64,000 nucleotides of DNA from Cloacibacillus evryensis DSM 19522 (GTDB taxonomy: Bacteria; Synergistota; Synergistia; Synergistales; Synergistaceae): NCBI RefSeq assembly GCF_000585335.1, contig NZ_KK073872.1, positions 1,417,283-1,481,282 of the forward strand. The letters are read 5' to 3'. Every line of letters starts with the position of its first letter. The stretch's first letter is position 1. The notes beneath the pieces were generated by a model that ran no database searches, was not told the origin of the DNA, and was given only the letters and a program-made list of their open reading frames with translations. Shown here piece by piece: positions 1 through 12,934 of the stretch. A program made the translations under genes and the position numbers.

Positions 1-1
1 G

Positions 2-376
2 ACGGCGCCGCTGGTGACGCGGGCCTTCGGCGAGGCGCCTCTTGCCGGTCTCGCGCTGAATATTATAGCGGTACCGGCCTTCGGCGTCATATTTCCGCTG
101 GTGCTCCTGCTCTCGCTGCCGCCGCTCCTCGGGCTGCCCTTTTCCTGGGTCGCCGCGGAATCATCCGAGGCGATACTCTCCTTTTTTCAGAGAGCTCTTG
201 AGTGGGGAACCGATCTCTTGCCGGGTGCCGTGGGGTGGGGCGTTCCGCAGTTTGCCCTTTCGGTGGCGCTTTTTGCCGCCTGCGCCGCTCTTCGCTGCGG
301 CGCGGGGCTGAAAAGGGCCTCGATCATATCGGTTATTTTTGTACTTTTCCTATTCTATTGCCCTTCGATGTTGTAA
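2..376 (+). CDS. ComEC/Rec2-like competence membrane protein, C-terminal fragment
   Basis: The open frame enters from the left edge and ends at a TAA at 374-376, so only the last 124 or so residues are present. It starts TAPLVTRAFGEAPLAGLALN, followed by several strongly hydrophobic segments. A proline-bracketed turn after a conserved small-residue helix is typical of the membrane competence domain of ComEC, the DNA-uptake channel. No C-terminal metallo-beta-lactamase domain follows, so this would be a ComEC form that stops after the membrane domain. The identification is by resemblance only; another polytopic membrane protein is possible. It lies 43 bp upstream of coaX and is probably co-transcribed with it. 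Confidence 0.55.
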   Translation, partial: TAPLVTRAFGEAPLAGLALNIIAVPAFGVIFPLVLLLSLPPLLGLPFSWVAAESSEAILSFFQRALEWGTDLLPGAVGWGVPQFALSVALFAACAALRCGAGLKRASIISVIFVLFLFYCPSML

Positions 377-419
377 AATATAAAAATTGACCGTATAACA
401 GGCTGGGAGGAATGAGGAT

Positions 420-1190
420 ATGCTCCTCGTGTTCGACATTGGAAACACAAATACAGTTATGGGTATCTACAAAGGTGAAGAACTCATCAATAAGTGGCGT
501 CTCACATCAAAGAAGCAGACCTCGGACGAGGTCGGTTTTATGGTCCTCGGGCTGCTGGCGGCCTCCGGGATATCCAAAGGCGATATCGACGGCGCGATAT
601 TCGGCAGCGTCGTTCCCTCCCTTGACGAGATGTTCCGCGAGGGAGTGCGCAAATACCTCGGCCTGGAATGTATAAGGGTCTCCACTAAACTTGACACCGG
701 CCTCGAAATAAAGATGAAAAACCCGACCGGGCTCGGCGCCGACCGCTTGCTCAACGCCGTTGCCGGCATCGAAAAGTACGGAAAGCCGCTTATCGTCGTC
801 GACCTCGGAACGACGATCACCCTTGACGTCGTCTCCCGCGAGGGGGCCTATCTCGGCGGCGTCATCGCGCCCGGAATGGAGATCGGCATGGAATCGCTCT
901 TTTCACGGGCGGCGAAGCTGCCGCAGATAGAACTTGTCGCCCCGGAAAACTATATCGGCGGCAACACCGTCGAGGCGATACAGTCCGGCATTATTTACGG
1001 CACCGCCGGTATGGTCGACAGGATGATAAAGGGCATCTTCAAGGAGCTTGGCGGCCCCTGCCGCGTCGTCGTCACCGGCGGGCACGCGCCGATCATCGCG
1101 AAATACTCAAACCGCGTGGATACCGTGGACCAGTGGCTGACGCTTGACGGGCTGCGCATACTGTACGAGAGGAACCGCCTTGGAAAATAG
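420..1190 (+). CDS. coaX: Type III pantothenate kinase
   Basis: CoaX phosphorylates pantothenate, the first step of coenzyme A synthesis, and belongs to the ASKHA fold. At 256 residues it has the normal length. The phosphate-1 motif DIGNTNT is at residues 6-12, GADR is at 106-109 and the second phosphate motif DLGTT is at 128-132. D128 occupies the catalytic aspartate position. The ATG at 420 follows a GGGAGG at 405-410. Its end overlaps the likely start of the next gene by 11 bp, which suggests translational coupling with dus. Confidence 0.95.
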   Translation: MLLVFDIGNTNTVMGIYKGEELINKWRLTSKKQTSDEVGFMVLGLLAASGISKGDIDGAIFGSVVPSLDEMFREGVRKYLGLECIRVSTKLDTGLEIKMKNPTGLGADRLLNAVAGIEKYGKPLIVVDLGTTITLDVVSREGAYLGGVIAPGMEIGMESLFSRAAKLPQIELVAPENYIGGNTVEAIQSGIIYGTAGMVDRMIKGIFKELGGPCRVVVTGGHAPIIAKYSNRVDTVDQWLTLDGLRILYERNRLGK

Positions 1191-2226
1191 CGAAGGCCGC
1201 CTTTTCTGCCCGCGGATACCGGGCTGGCCGCGCCGCGTCGGCGGCGTGGAGGCGGAAAACCCTCTCTGGCTCGCGCCGCTCGCGGGCATTACTTTCGGCT
1301 CTTTTCGCCGTTTTCACCGCGCCCTGGGAGCCGGGCTCGTCCATACGGAGATGGTGAGCGCGCTTGGGCTGAAATACAACGGGCGCAAGACGAAAGAGCT
1401 GCTTCACGGCAGCGCGGACGAAAGTCCGTGCGTGCTGCAGATCTTCGGCTCTAACGCGGATGATATACTTCGCGGCGCGGAGATCGCGCTTGAGATAAGG
1501 AGTTTTGAGGCGCTGGAGGTCAACATGGCCTGCCCGATGCCGAAGGTCACCAAGAAGGGCGGCGGTTCAAGGCTGATGGAGAACCCCAAAGAGGCGACGG
1601 CGATAATGCGCCGCCTCAAGCAGCTGAGTCTGCCCGTGTGGGCGAAGGTGCGCATAATGCCGAAGAACGCGGAAGAACCGACTTCGGATTTCTGTGAGAG
1701 GCTTTTTGACGGCGGCGCCGACTTTGTCTTCGTGCACGGGCGCACCCCCGCGCAGAGGTATGAGGGCGCGGCCTCGCGGGATTCCGTGGAGGAGGTCGCG
1801 CGTCTTTACCCGGGCAGGATCGGCGGAAGCGGCGATTGTTACCGCCCGGAGGATTTTATCGATTATATGGACAGAGGCTGCGCCGCGGTGCTGGCCGCGC
1901 GCGGGGTGCTGCGCGACGCCTTTCTGATCCCCAGGAGCCTTAAAGCGATGGGAGGGACGGTGCCGGAAGAGTTCTGCGATCCCGCTCCCGAGGCGCAGAC
2001 AAAGATCCTTCTCGAACTCGGCGGCAGCATCTATAATACCGAAGGCGGGCCGCTTGCGCTGACGATAGCGCGGAGGATGCTCGGCGCCCTTTTCAAGGGG
2101 TTTGCGGGGGCCTCGCAGCTGCGGCGCGCGGGAGCGACGGCCAAAAGCTGGCCGGAGATGGAAGAACTGCTGAAAAATTGGCGGAACGCCGGCCCGGAAG
2201 AGCCGGGACTGAAGAGTGACGTGTAA
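1180..2226 (+). CDS. dus: tRNA-dihydrouridine synthase
   Basis: This FMN-dependent TIM-barrel enzyme reduces uridine to dihydrouridine in the tRNA D-loop. The start of the barrel, LAPLAGIT, is near residue 31. The catalytic cysteine lies in NMACPMPKV (C118), followed by the GGGSRLM turn. A TTG at 1180 is preferred to a TTG at 1144 in the same frame because it follows AGAGGA and gives a conventional short N-terminus; this yields 348 residues. The gene overlaps the end of coaX. The specificity class (DusA, B or C) cannot be assigned by eye. Confidence 0.9.
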   Translation: MENSEGRLFCPRIPGWPRRVGGVEAENPLWLAPLAGITFGSFRRFHRALGAGLVHTEMVSALGLKYNGRKTKELLHGSADESPCVLQIFGSNADDILRGAEIALEIRSFEALEVNMACPMPKVTKKGGGSRLMENPKEATAIMRRLKQLSLPVWAKVRIMPKNAEEPTSDFCERLFDGGADFVFVHGRTPAQRYEGAASRDSVEEVARLYPGRIGGSGDCYRPEDFIDYMDRGCAAVLAARGVLRDAFLIPRSLKAMGGTVPEEFCDPAPEAQTKILLELGGSIYNTEGGPLALTIARRMLGALFKGFAGASQLRRAGATAKSWPEMEELLKNWRNAGPEEPGLKSDV

Positions 2227-2283
2227 GCGCCGCGGCGGCGCTTTTCCGATAAATTTAAAAATACCATACAGGAAGTGATCCAA

Positions 2284-5905
<3,622 letters not shown>

Positions 5906-5975
5906 ATCTTATAGAGCCGGCGCTCATGACCGGCGGCACAGATAAAAAATCCTCACTACATCAGGAGGTAACGAT

Positions 5976-6302
5976 ATGATAAAAAAGATGGAAATGGATA
6001 AGGAACGGCTGAGCGAGGTGCTGACCCTCTCGCGCATCGGCCTTCCCGAAGAACAGTATCAGGAGGTCCTTGACCGCGTCAACGACATCCTCCGCCTCTG
6101 CGACAAGATGCAGGAGCTGGCTCACGAGGACGCGGCTCCCTTTGAGTGGGACGTCAGGAAGGCCCCGGCGCGCCGCGCCGACGAGCCCGTGCGCTGGACG
6201 GGGCGCGACGTTTTTCTCGAAGAGGCCCCCGTGCGCGACGGGGACTTCTTCCGCGTGCCGCGCATCATCGCGCTTGAAGACGATGCGGAGGGGGAGGAAT
6301 AA
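5976..6302 (+). CDS. gatC: Asp-tRNA(Asn)/Glu-tRNA(Gln) amidotransferase subunit C
   Basis: GatC is the small subunit that stabilises GatA in the GatCAB complex. The 108 residues include the typical N-terminal helices, with the LSRIGLPEEQ region near residues 16-25. A strong AGGAGG precedes the ATG. Its TAA is immediately followed by the gatA ATG, and the CAB gene order supports the assignment. Confidence 0.92.
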   Translation: MIKKMEMDKERLSEVLTLSRIGLPEEQYQEVLDRVNDILRLCDKMQELAHEDAAPFEWDVRKAPARRADEPVRWTGRDVFLEEAPVRDGDFFRVPRIIALEDDAEGEE

Positions 6303-7781
6303 ATGATGGAATTTCACAAACTTTCCGCGCGTGAGATAGCCGCCGGCGTCAGAGAAAAAAAATTCACCGCCGAAGAGGTTGCGCGCGGCGTCATCGAACG
6401 GATCAAAAAATACGATAAAAAGTACAATTCGATAGTCACGCTCTGCGAGGAACGGGCTGTCGCCGAGGCGAAAAAGATCGACGGGATGGTCGCGCGCGGG
6501 GAAGATCCCGGCGCGCTCGCCGGCGTTCCCTTCGCCGTCAAAGACAACTTCTGCACAGACGGCATCGAAACCACCTGCTGCAGCAAAATGCTCAAAGGCT
6601 GGGTGCCGCACTACGACGCCGCCGCCGTCAAAAATATGAAAGAGGCGGGAGCCGTGCTGATCGGCAAGGCCAACATGGACGAGTTCGCGATGGGCAGCAC
6701 CACCGAGAGCTCCATCTTCGGCCCGACACTCAACCCGCGCGACGTCACGCGCGTGCCCGGCGGCAGCTCCGGCGGCAGCGCGGCGGCGGTCGCGGCGGGA
6801 TTCGTCCCCGTGGCCCTCGGCAGCGATACCGGCGGTTCCGTGCGCCAGCCCGCCGCCTTCTGCGGCGTGCAGGGAATGAAGCCCTCCTACGGGCAGATCA
6901 GCCGCTTCGGCATCGTCGCCTACGCCTCCTCGCTCGATCAGGTCGGCCCGCTGACGAGAAACATCGGCGACATGGCCCTTCTTATGGATGTGCTCGCGAA
7001 AGAGGACCCCAACGACACCACCTGCGACGCCTATGAGCGCCCCTCCTTCACGGAAGCAGTCGCCAGCGCCTCGCTCGCCGGTAAAAAGGTAGCAGTGCTG
7101 ACGGGCTTCGACAAAGATAGTATGGACAGGCCGCTTGTTGAAGCCATTGACCGTGCCGTCGCGATATGCCGCGAGGCGGGGGCTGAAATAACCGAGGCGA
7201 AACTGCCCATAACGATGGAACACACCGTCGCCTGCTACTACATGGTGGCGCTCGGCGACGCGAGCTCCAAGCTCGCCTGCTACGACGGCATGCGCTACGG
7301 CCACCACGCCGACGGCAAAAACCTCTCCGAAATGTATAAAAAGAGCCGCATGGAGGGCTTCGGAGAAGAGGTGCGCAAGCGCATCCTCGTCGGCACCTGC
7401 ATACTTACCCGCGGTTACTACGAAAACTATTTCGTGCCCGCGACGAAGGTGCGCCAGCTCATTTCCAACGAATTCAAGGAGCTTTTCAAAGAGGCCGACC
7501 TCCTCATCTGCCCGATCTCCCCTGCCCTCGCCTACAAGCGCGGCCTGGGGGAAGAAGATCCCGTAAGGATGTACCTGGGCGACGTCTTTACGACCATCGC
7601 CAACCTTGCCGGACTGCCGAGCGTCAGCCTTAACCTCGGGTTCACGCCGGAGGGACTCCCGACCAACGTCCAGCTGCTTGCACCGCGTTTTGGAGACGCG
7701 GAACTTCTATCCTACGCCTCCGTCATCGAAAACAGGGCCGGCGCTCCGGCGGCGGCCGAGATCACGGAAGGGGAGTGCTAA
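6303..7781 (+). CDS. gatA: Asp-tRNA(Asn)/Glu-tRNA(Gln) amidotransferase subunit A
   Basis: GatA is the amidase subunit that releases ammonia from glutamine for transamidation of mischarged tRNA. The Ser-cisSer-Lys catalytic set is visible: lysine K80 in FAVKDN, the glycine/serine-rich GGSSGGSAAAV segment, and the nucleophile-bearing GSDTGGSVR segment. The length is 492 residues. Two consecutive ATGs (6303 and 6306) are possible starts. It sits directly between gatC and gatB with no intergenic space. Confidence 0.96.
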   Translation: MMEFHKLSAREIAAGVREKKFTAEEVARGVIERIKKYDKKYNSIVTLCEERAVAEAKKIDGMVARGEDPGALAGVPFAVKDNFCTDGIETTCCSKMLKGWVPHYDAAAVKNMKEAGAVLIGKANMDEFAMGSTTESSIFGPTLNPRDVTRVPGGSSGGSAAAVAAGFVPVALGSDTGGSVRQPAAFCGVQGMKPSYGQISRFGIVAYASSLDQVGPLTRNIGDMALLMDVLAKEDPNDTTCDAYERPSFTEAVASASLAGKKVAVLTGFDKDSMDRPLVEAIDRAVAICREAGAEITEAKLPITMEHTVACYYMVALGDASSKLACYDGMRYGHHADGKNLSEMYKKSRMEGFGEEVRKRILVGTCILTRGYYENYFVPATKVRQLISNEFKELFKEADLLICPISPALAYKRGLGEEDPVRMYLGDVFTTIANLAGLPSVSLNLGFTPEGLPTNVQLLAPRFGDAELLSYASVIENRAGAPAAAEITEGEC

Positions 7782-7782
7782 A

Positions 7783-9240
7783 ATGAAAAGACAGGTCGTT
7801 ATCGGACTTGAAATACACCTCCAGTTAAAGACGAAGACGAAACTCTTCTGCGGCTGTTCTTCGGACTATATCGGCGCGACGCCTAACACCAACGTCTGCC
7901 CCATCTGCCTCGCGGTGCCGGGCACTCTGCCGGTCATCAACGACCACGCCGTGGACCTCGCCGTAAAAATGGGGCTGGGGCTTCACTGCGACATTCAGGA
8001 TAACACGCGCTTCCACCGGAAACACTACTTTTACGCGGACCTGCCGAAGGCCTATCAGATAACGCAGTACGAGCACGCCATCGCCCAGGGCGGATACCTT
8101 GACGTCATCGTGGACGGCAAACCGAAGCGGGTGCATCTTGACCATCTGCACCTTGAAGAGGACGCCGGCAAGCTCGTGCATCCGACCGCGGACGGCCGCC
8201 TTTCGGGCGCGGCCTACTCGTTCGTCGACTACAACCGCGGCGGCATGCCGCTCTCCGAGATCGTCTCCATGCCGGACATGAACTCGCCGGCGGAGGCCAT
8301 CGCCTACGTGACGCAGATACGCCAGCTCGCGCGCTACCTTGGCGCCTCAGACGGCGAAATGGAATCCGGCTCGCTGCGCGTCGACGTCAACGTCTCGCTC
8401 TCGAACCCAGACGGCTCGCTCGGCACTCGCGTCGAACTGAAAAACATCAACTCGCTCAAATCGATCGAACGCGCTCTCGAATATGAGATCGCGCGCCAGA
8501 ACCGCGTCCTCGACGAAGGCGGCAGCCTCGCGCAGGAGACGCGCCTCTGGGACGACGCGGCGGGAGTCACCCGCTCCATGCGCAGCAAAGAGGGCGCGCG
8601 CGACTACCGTTACTACGTCGAAATGGACCTCGCACCGATCGACGCGAAGCCCGAATACGTCGAAAAGATCCGCGCCAGCCTGCCCGAGATGCCGTGGGAC
8701 AAGCGCGACCGCTTCGTAAAGCAGTACGGCCTTTCGCTCGAAGAGAGCCAGCAGATCACCGAACAGCGTGAAATGGCCGACTACTATGAAGAGATGGTCG
8801 CCGCCGGCGCCCCGGCCATTAAAGCGGCGAACTGGGCGCGCATGGAGGTGCAGCGCCTGCTGCGCGAAGATGCTATCGACATTGCCGCCTTCCCCGTCAC
8901 GGCGAAGGATCTCGGCACGCTGATCGCGAAGGTGGAGAAAAAAGAGCTCTCCAACACGCAGGCCAAAGATGTCCTCGCCGCGATGTACGGCGAAAAACTC
9001 AGCCTCGAGGCCGCGATGAAAAAATGCGGCGCGGCGGGCGGCCGCCTCACGGGCGACGCGCTCAAAGCCGTGATCGAAAAAGTATTCGCCGCCGAACCCG
9101 GGGCCGTCGAAACGATCAAGAGCGGAGCAGACAAAAAGGGAGCCAAGACAAAATTCCTCCAGGGACTCGTAATGCGCGAAACGCGCGGCAGCGCCGACCC
9201 GGCGGAAGTGGCGAAGACGCTCGCGGAGATGCTGAAATAA
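7783..9240 (+). CDS. gatB: Asp-tRNA(Asn)/Glu-tRNA(Gln) amidotransferase subunit B
   Basis: GatB binds the mischarged tRNA and carries the kinase-like active site for the transamidation. The N-terminus, VIGLEIHLQL, is the family signature. The zinc-type cysteines CGCSSD and CPICL follow within residues 20-45, and the C-terminal YqeY-like helical tail ends the protein. The ATG at 7783 overlaps the gatA TAA region and gives 485 residues; an upstream in-frame start at 7606 would lie inside gatA and is not credible. Confidence 0.96.
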   Translation: MKRQVVIGLEIHLQLKTKTKLFCGCSSDYIGATPNTNVCPICLAVPGTLPVINDHAVDLAVKMGLGLHCDIQDNTRFHRKHYFYADLPKAYQITQYEHAIAQGGYLDVIVDGKPKRVHLDHLHLEEDAGKLVHPTADGRLSGAAYSFVDYNRGGMPLSEIVSMPDMNSPAEAIAYVTQIRQLARYLGASDGEMESGSLRVDVNVSLSNPDGSLGTRVELKNINSLKSIERALEYEIARQNRVLDEGGSLAQETRLWDDAAGVTRSMRSKEGARDYRYYVEMDLAPIDAKPEYVEKIRASLPEMPWDKRDRFVKQYGLSLEESQQITEQREMADYYEEMVAAGAPAIKAANWARMEVQRLLREDAIDIAAFPVTAKDLGTLIAKVEKKELSNTQAKDVLAAMYGEKLSLEAAMKKCGAAGGRLTGDALKAVIEKVFAAEPGAVETIKSGADKKGAKTKFLQGLVMRETRGSADPAEVAKTLAEMLK

Positions 9241-9449
9241 CGCGCCAGCCAATCGTTGATGCGCTCCCCCGAAATAGATGAAAGAAAGCGGGCTGATAAT
9301 TTCTGCATCGCTTTCCATATACGCGGGAAAAATAAAAAAAGCCGACGCGAATCCTATGTGGAAATACAGGTTCGATCGTTCTCTGGGATAGGGATGTTGT
9401 TACTGTAAAGTCGATTTTTCAGAAGCGGAATCTTTCGCAGGCGTAATGG
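9241..9449. other. Intergenic stretch after gatB
   Basis: No recognisable gene or RNA family is seen here. A 49-residue open frame (ATG 9259, TAA 9406-9408) has no ribosome-binding site and no recognisable similarity, so I do not call it. A short GGTTCGATC segment near 9371 recalls a tRNA T-arm but no cloverleaf can be built around it. Confidence 0.5.
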
Positions 9450-9489
9450 CCGGGAGCCGTCCTTTTAAGGGGCTTCCGGTCGTTTTTTC
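9450..9489 (+). terminator. Rho-independent terminator downstream of gatB
   Basis: A 9-bp stem pairs 9450-9458 with 9471-9479 (one G-U), and is followed by a run of six T. It closes the gat unit just before the next promoter. Confidence 0.85.
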
Positions 9490-9518
9490 TTGACGTAACC
9501 TAACATTACAAGTATCAT
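9490..9518 (+). promoter_or_regulatory. Sigma-70-type promoter for the EF-G-like gene
   Basis: TTGACG at 9490-9495 and TATCAT at 9513-9518 are separated by exactly 17 bp. It lies directly after the terminator and about 60 bp before the start codon. Confidence 0.75.
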
Positions 9519-9578
9519 CAGTAGGTCAAATGCGATAACCTTATATGGAGCTTCAACAGCAAAGAAGGAGTGAAAGTA

Positions 9579-11666
9579 ATGGGGACACGTAAACCGGAAG
9601 ACATTCGCAGTATCGCACTCATTTCACACGGAGGCGCGGGAAAGACCACACTGAACGAGGCATTCCTCTTCGATGCAGGATTGATTTCGCGCATGGGCAG
9701 GGTTGAGGACAAGAACACAGTTTCCGACTTTGACTCGGAGGAACAGAAACGCGGCATTTCTATCAGTACGTCTCTTTCCACGATTCCGTATAAGAATAAG
9801 ACCTTATATATACTGGATACACCGGGCTTTGCCGACTTCGTAGGCGAGCAGCGCTGCGCGATGCGCGTGGCGGACGGCGCCCTGGTCCTTGTGAACGCCA
9901 CAGCCGGCGTTGAAGTGCAGACACAGAGCGTATGGGACTTCGCTGAGACATTTGAGACCCCCGCAATATTTTTCGTCAGCAAACTTGACCGTGAAAATAC
10001 CGACTTTGACAATGTCGTGGCAGATATACAGGAAAATATTTCCGACCGCGCGGTGCCTCTTTACCTGCCGATCGGCAGCCAGCTTAATTTCAAGGGCGTG
10101 GTGAACGTCCTTACAGGCAAGTCATATATGTATAATGGCGACGGAAGCAAGGATTATACGGAGGGCGAGGTCCCCGCCGATATGGCCGACGCCGTGGCCG
10201 CCGCGCGCGAGACGCTCATCGAGCGCGCCGTCGAGGCCGACGACGAACTGATGATGCGCTACCTCGACGGCGAGGAGCTTTCCACAGATGAACTTCTCGG
10301 AGTCCTGCGCAAGGCCGTCTGCGCCCGCTCGGTGTTCCCGATCATTCCCGGCTCGGGTACGGCCAATATAGCGGTGCCGCAGTTGATGGATATGATCGTG
10401 GAGTATATGCCGTCGCCGAAGGATATGCTGAACCGCGCGGCGCTCAAGGGCGAAGAGGTCGTCAACATTCCGCCCGACGAGAACGGCAAGTTCCTGGCTT
10501 TCGTCTTCAAGGTCATGGTCGACCCCTACGTCGGCAAGCTTTCATTCGTGAAGGTCTTCTCCGGCAAGCTGACCGCCGACCAGAGCCTCTATAACGTCAC
10601 CGAGGACCAGGAGGAGAGGATCAGCTCCTTCCGCTTCATGAAGGGCAAGGAGAGCACGGAGGGCAAAGAGATCATCCTCGGAGATATCGTCGCCATCCCC
10701 AAACTTGAGAGCACGATCGCCGGCGATACGCTCGGCGTCAAGGGAGAGGTGCTCCAGTTCCGTCCGATAAAGTTCCCGAAGCCCGTCTACAGCGTGGCGG
10801 TCATGCCGAAGAGCCGCGCCGACGAGGACAAGCTCGGCAACGCGATCACGAAGACGCTCAAAGAGGACCGTACGCTTTCATTCGTCAAAAACCCGGAGAC
10901 GAACGACGCGGTGCTCTCCGGCATGGGAGACATGCACCTCGACATAATGCTCTCCAAGATCAAGGAGCGCTATAAGGTTGACCTGGAGACACGCACGCCG
11001 AAGGTCCCCTACCGCGAAACGATAAAGAAAAAGGCCAGCGCCCAGGGCAAGCATAAGAAGCAGTCCGGCGGCCGCGGGCAGTACGGCGACGTCTGGTTCG
11101 AACTCGCGCCGCTCGATAAGAACGCCGGCATCGAGTTCATCGACAGGGTCGTCGGCGGCGTCGTGCCGAAGAACTACATCCCGGCGGCGGAGAAGGGCCT
11201 CCGCGAGGCGGCGGCGCGCGGATTCCTCGCGGGATTCCCCGCGACGGACTTCTCATGCGCGATCTTCGACGGCTCATACCATGATGTGGACTCTTCGGAA
11301 ATGGCCTTCAAGATCGCGGCCTCCATCGCCTTCAAGAAATGCATGGAGCAGGCGAACCCGATCCTCATGGAGCCGGTGATGAACGTCGAAGTCACCGTCC
11401 CAGAGGACTGCCTCGGAGACGTCATGGGCGACTTCAACAGCCGCCGCGGACGCATCATGGGCATCGACAGCGAGGGCAAACTCCAGATAGTCAAGGCCCA
11501 GTGCCCGCTTTCCGAGATGTTCCGCTACGCGATAATCCTCCGCTCCATGACCTCGGGACGCGGCACCTTCTCGATGGAGTACAGCCATTACGAAGAGGTC
11601 CCCGGCGATATCGCGAAGAAGGTCATCGAACAGGCGGCCCAGGAGCGCAAAGACGAAGAAGAGTAG
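9579..11666 (+). CDS. Elongation factor G-like translational GTPase (EF-G paralogue)
   Basis: This 695-residue protein has the full EF-G domain order: G domain, domain II, then the domain III-V region. The P-loop is SHGGAGKT at residues 16-23 and G3 is DTPGF. The G4 motif reads SKLD (134-137) instead of the usual NKxD. The P-loop differs from canonical EF-G (AHIDAGKT), which places it in the EF-G-like/FusA2 group rather than the main translocase. It is monocistronic between a promoter and a terminator. AAGGAG at 9565-9570 selects the ATG at 9579 over a GTG at 9570. The exact role (translocation, recycling or ribosome rescue) is unknown. Confidence 0.85.
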   Translation: MGTRKPEDIRSIALISHGGAGKTTLNEAFLFDAGLISRMGRVEDKNTVSDFDSEEQKRGISISTSLSTIPYKNKTLYILDTPGFADFVGEQRCAMRVADGALVLVNATAGVEVQTQSVWDFAETFETPAIFFVSKLDRENTDFDNVVADIQENISDRAVPLYLPIGSQLNFKGVVNVLTGKSYMYNGDGSKDYTEGEVPADMADAVAAARETLIERAVEADDELMMRYLDGEELSTDELLGVLRKAVCARSVFPIIPGSGTANIAVPQLMDMIVEYMPSPKDMLNRAALKGEEVVNIPPDENGKFLAFVFKVMVDPYVGKLSFVKVFSGKLTADQSLYNVTEDQEERISSFRFMKGKESTEGKEIILGDIVAIPKLESTIAGDTLGVKGEVLQFRPIKFPKPVYSVAVMPKSRADEDKLGNAITKTLKEDRTLSFVKNPETNDAVLSGMGDMHLDIMLSKIKERYKVDLETRTPKVPYRETIKKKASAQGKHKKQSGGRGQYGDVWFELAPLDKNAGIEFIDRVVGGVVPKNYIPAAEKGLREAAARGFLAGFPATDFSCAIFDGSYHDVDSSEMAFKIAASIAFKKCMEQANPILMEPVMNVEVTVPEDCLGDVMGDFNSRRGRIMGIDSEGKLQIVKAQCPLSEMFRYAIILRSMTSGRGTFSMEYSHYEEVPGDIAKKVIEQAAQERKDEEE

Positions 11667-11687
11667 TTTTCTAGCAGAAAACAAGTC

Positions 11688-11719
11688 GAGGCGCCCCCTT
11701 CGCGGAGGGCGCCTTTTTT
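11688..11719 (+). terminator. Rho-independent terminator after the EF-G-like gene
   Basis: The arms GGCGCCC (11690-11696) and GGGCGCC (11707-11713) form the stem and are followed by a T run. Confidence 0.85.
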
Positions 11720-11738
11720 AAAGGCAGGAGGAAGTTCG

Positions 11739-12905
11739 ATGAAGGACAGCCGCCAGATAATCCTGATATTCCTGGCATACTACGGCATCACCTGTGTCTC
11801 CAATATTTATTTTCTCTTCGGTCCGTTTTACGAAAAAATGGGGGCTTCCCCGCAGGCCGTAGGGCTTTTTCTCAGTATCTTTTACCTGGTGATGCTGCTC
11901 TGCCGTCCGCTCGGCAGCATCGTGATGGAAAAATTCGACATCAGGCGCTCGCTGATCGGCAGTTCGCTTCTCTGCGTCGCGATGACGGCCGGGATCGCCC
12001 TTTCGCTTGACCGCCCGCTGCTGCTGCTGTTTTTCCGAGCGATGACGGGAGTGTGCGTCAGCGTCTTCGTCGTATCCACCGTTGCGGCGCAGTCGATATT
12101 GCTTGACGAAAAGTCGCGCGGCATCGGCTTCGCCCTCTTTACGACCGGTTCGATGCTGCCGCTGGCGACTGTTGTTCCCCTGAGCGAATGGCTTTTGCTG
12201 CATGGCTGCCGCGACCTGTATATATGGTCCCCGGCGCTTGCCTCTCTGGCCTGCGCCGCCGTGAGCTGCCTTGTGAAGGATCTCAGCTATTCCGGCGGCC
12301 ATGAGAAGAGGTGGGGCAGCTATGGAGACCTCTTCAAGGCAAGGGGCGTCAAGGTGCTGCTCTTTACCGCCGCCGCGATGGGGCTCGCCGACGCGATGAC
12401 CATCTCGATGGCCTCTTTGGCGAATGCCCGCGCCGTTCCCGTCTCCTATTTCATGGTCGCCAACGCCTTTGCCGCGGTACTCATCCGCACGGCGGCCTTC
12501 CGCCTTATCTCCGGCGTCCCGCGCGTAAGGCTGGCCGCGCCCGCGGCGGCTCTGATGGGCTCCGCACTGCTGGGGCTCTCTTTCAGTTCCACTTCGTCTA
12601 TGTTTATCTTTTTTGGACTGCTCTTCGGCATCGGCATCGGGATCGGCTTCCCGACCGACCTCGCTCTTGTCGGAGATATGCTGCCCGCCGCCTATCATCC
12701 CAAGGCTACGGGGCTGGTTCTGCTTGTCATCGACTCCGGGTGGATGATAAGCCCGCTGGTATACGGCTGTTTTTCCCCCTATCTGGGGGTGAGCAATACA
12801 TTCCGCGTCATCGGCCTGGCGGTCTTCGCGGCGGCCTCCATGCTTTACCTCCGGTATTGGCTGCCGCTGACGCAGGGTAAGCTGAAAATCGACGGAGATT
12901 GTTGA
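11739..12905 (+). CDS. Major facilitator superfamily transporter
   Basis: This is a 388-residue integral membrane protein with about twelve hydrophobic segments. A charged cytoplasmic loop lies in the middle (GGHEKRWGSYGD, near residues 186-197). A basic loop between helices 2 and 3 (RPLGSIVMEKFDIRRS) fits the MFS signature position. An AGGAGG precedes the ATG. The substrate cannot be predicted. The next gene begins about 30 bp downstream with its own ribosome-binding site, so the two are probably co-transcribed. Confidence 0.85.
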   Translation: MKDSRQIILIFLAYYGITCVSNIYFLFGPFYEKMGASPQAVGLFLSIFYLVMLLCRPLGSIVMEKFDIRRSLIGSSLLCVAMTAGIALSLDRPLLLLFFRAMTGVCVSVFVVSTVAAQSILLDEKSRGIGFALFTTGSMLPLATVVPLSEWLLLHGCRDLYIWSPALASLACAAVSCLVKDLSYSGGHEKRWGSYGDLFKARGVKVLLFTAAAMGLADAMTISMASLANARAVPVSYFMVANAFAAVLIRTAAFRLISGVPRVRLAAPAAALMGSALLGLSFSSTSSMFIFFGLLFGIGIGIGFPTDLALVGDMLPAAYHPKATGLVLLVIDSGWMISPLVYGCFSPYLGVSNTFRVIGLAVFAAASMLYLRYWLPLTQGKLKIDGDC

Positions 12906-12934
12906 CGGGCACGTTGCTGCCGGAAAGGAGAATG

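Noticed and set aside
7606-7782. In-frame upstream extension of gatB
   Set aside because: It lies wholly inside gatA and adds residues unlike any GatB; the ATG at 7783 gives the conserved N-terminus.
9360-9400. tRNA-like GGTTCGATC segment
   Set aside because: No acceptor stem, D-arm or anticodon arm can be paired around it.
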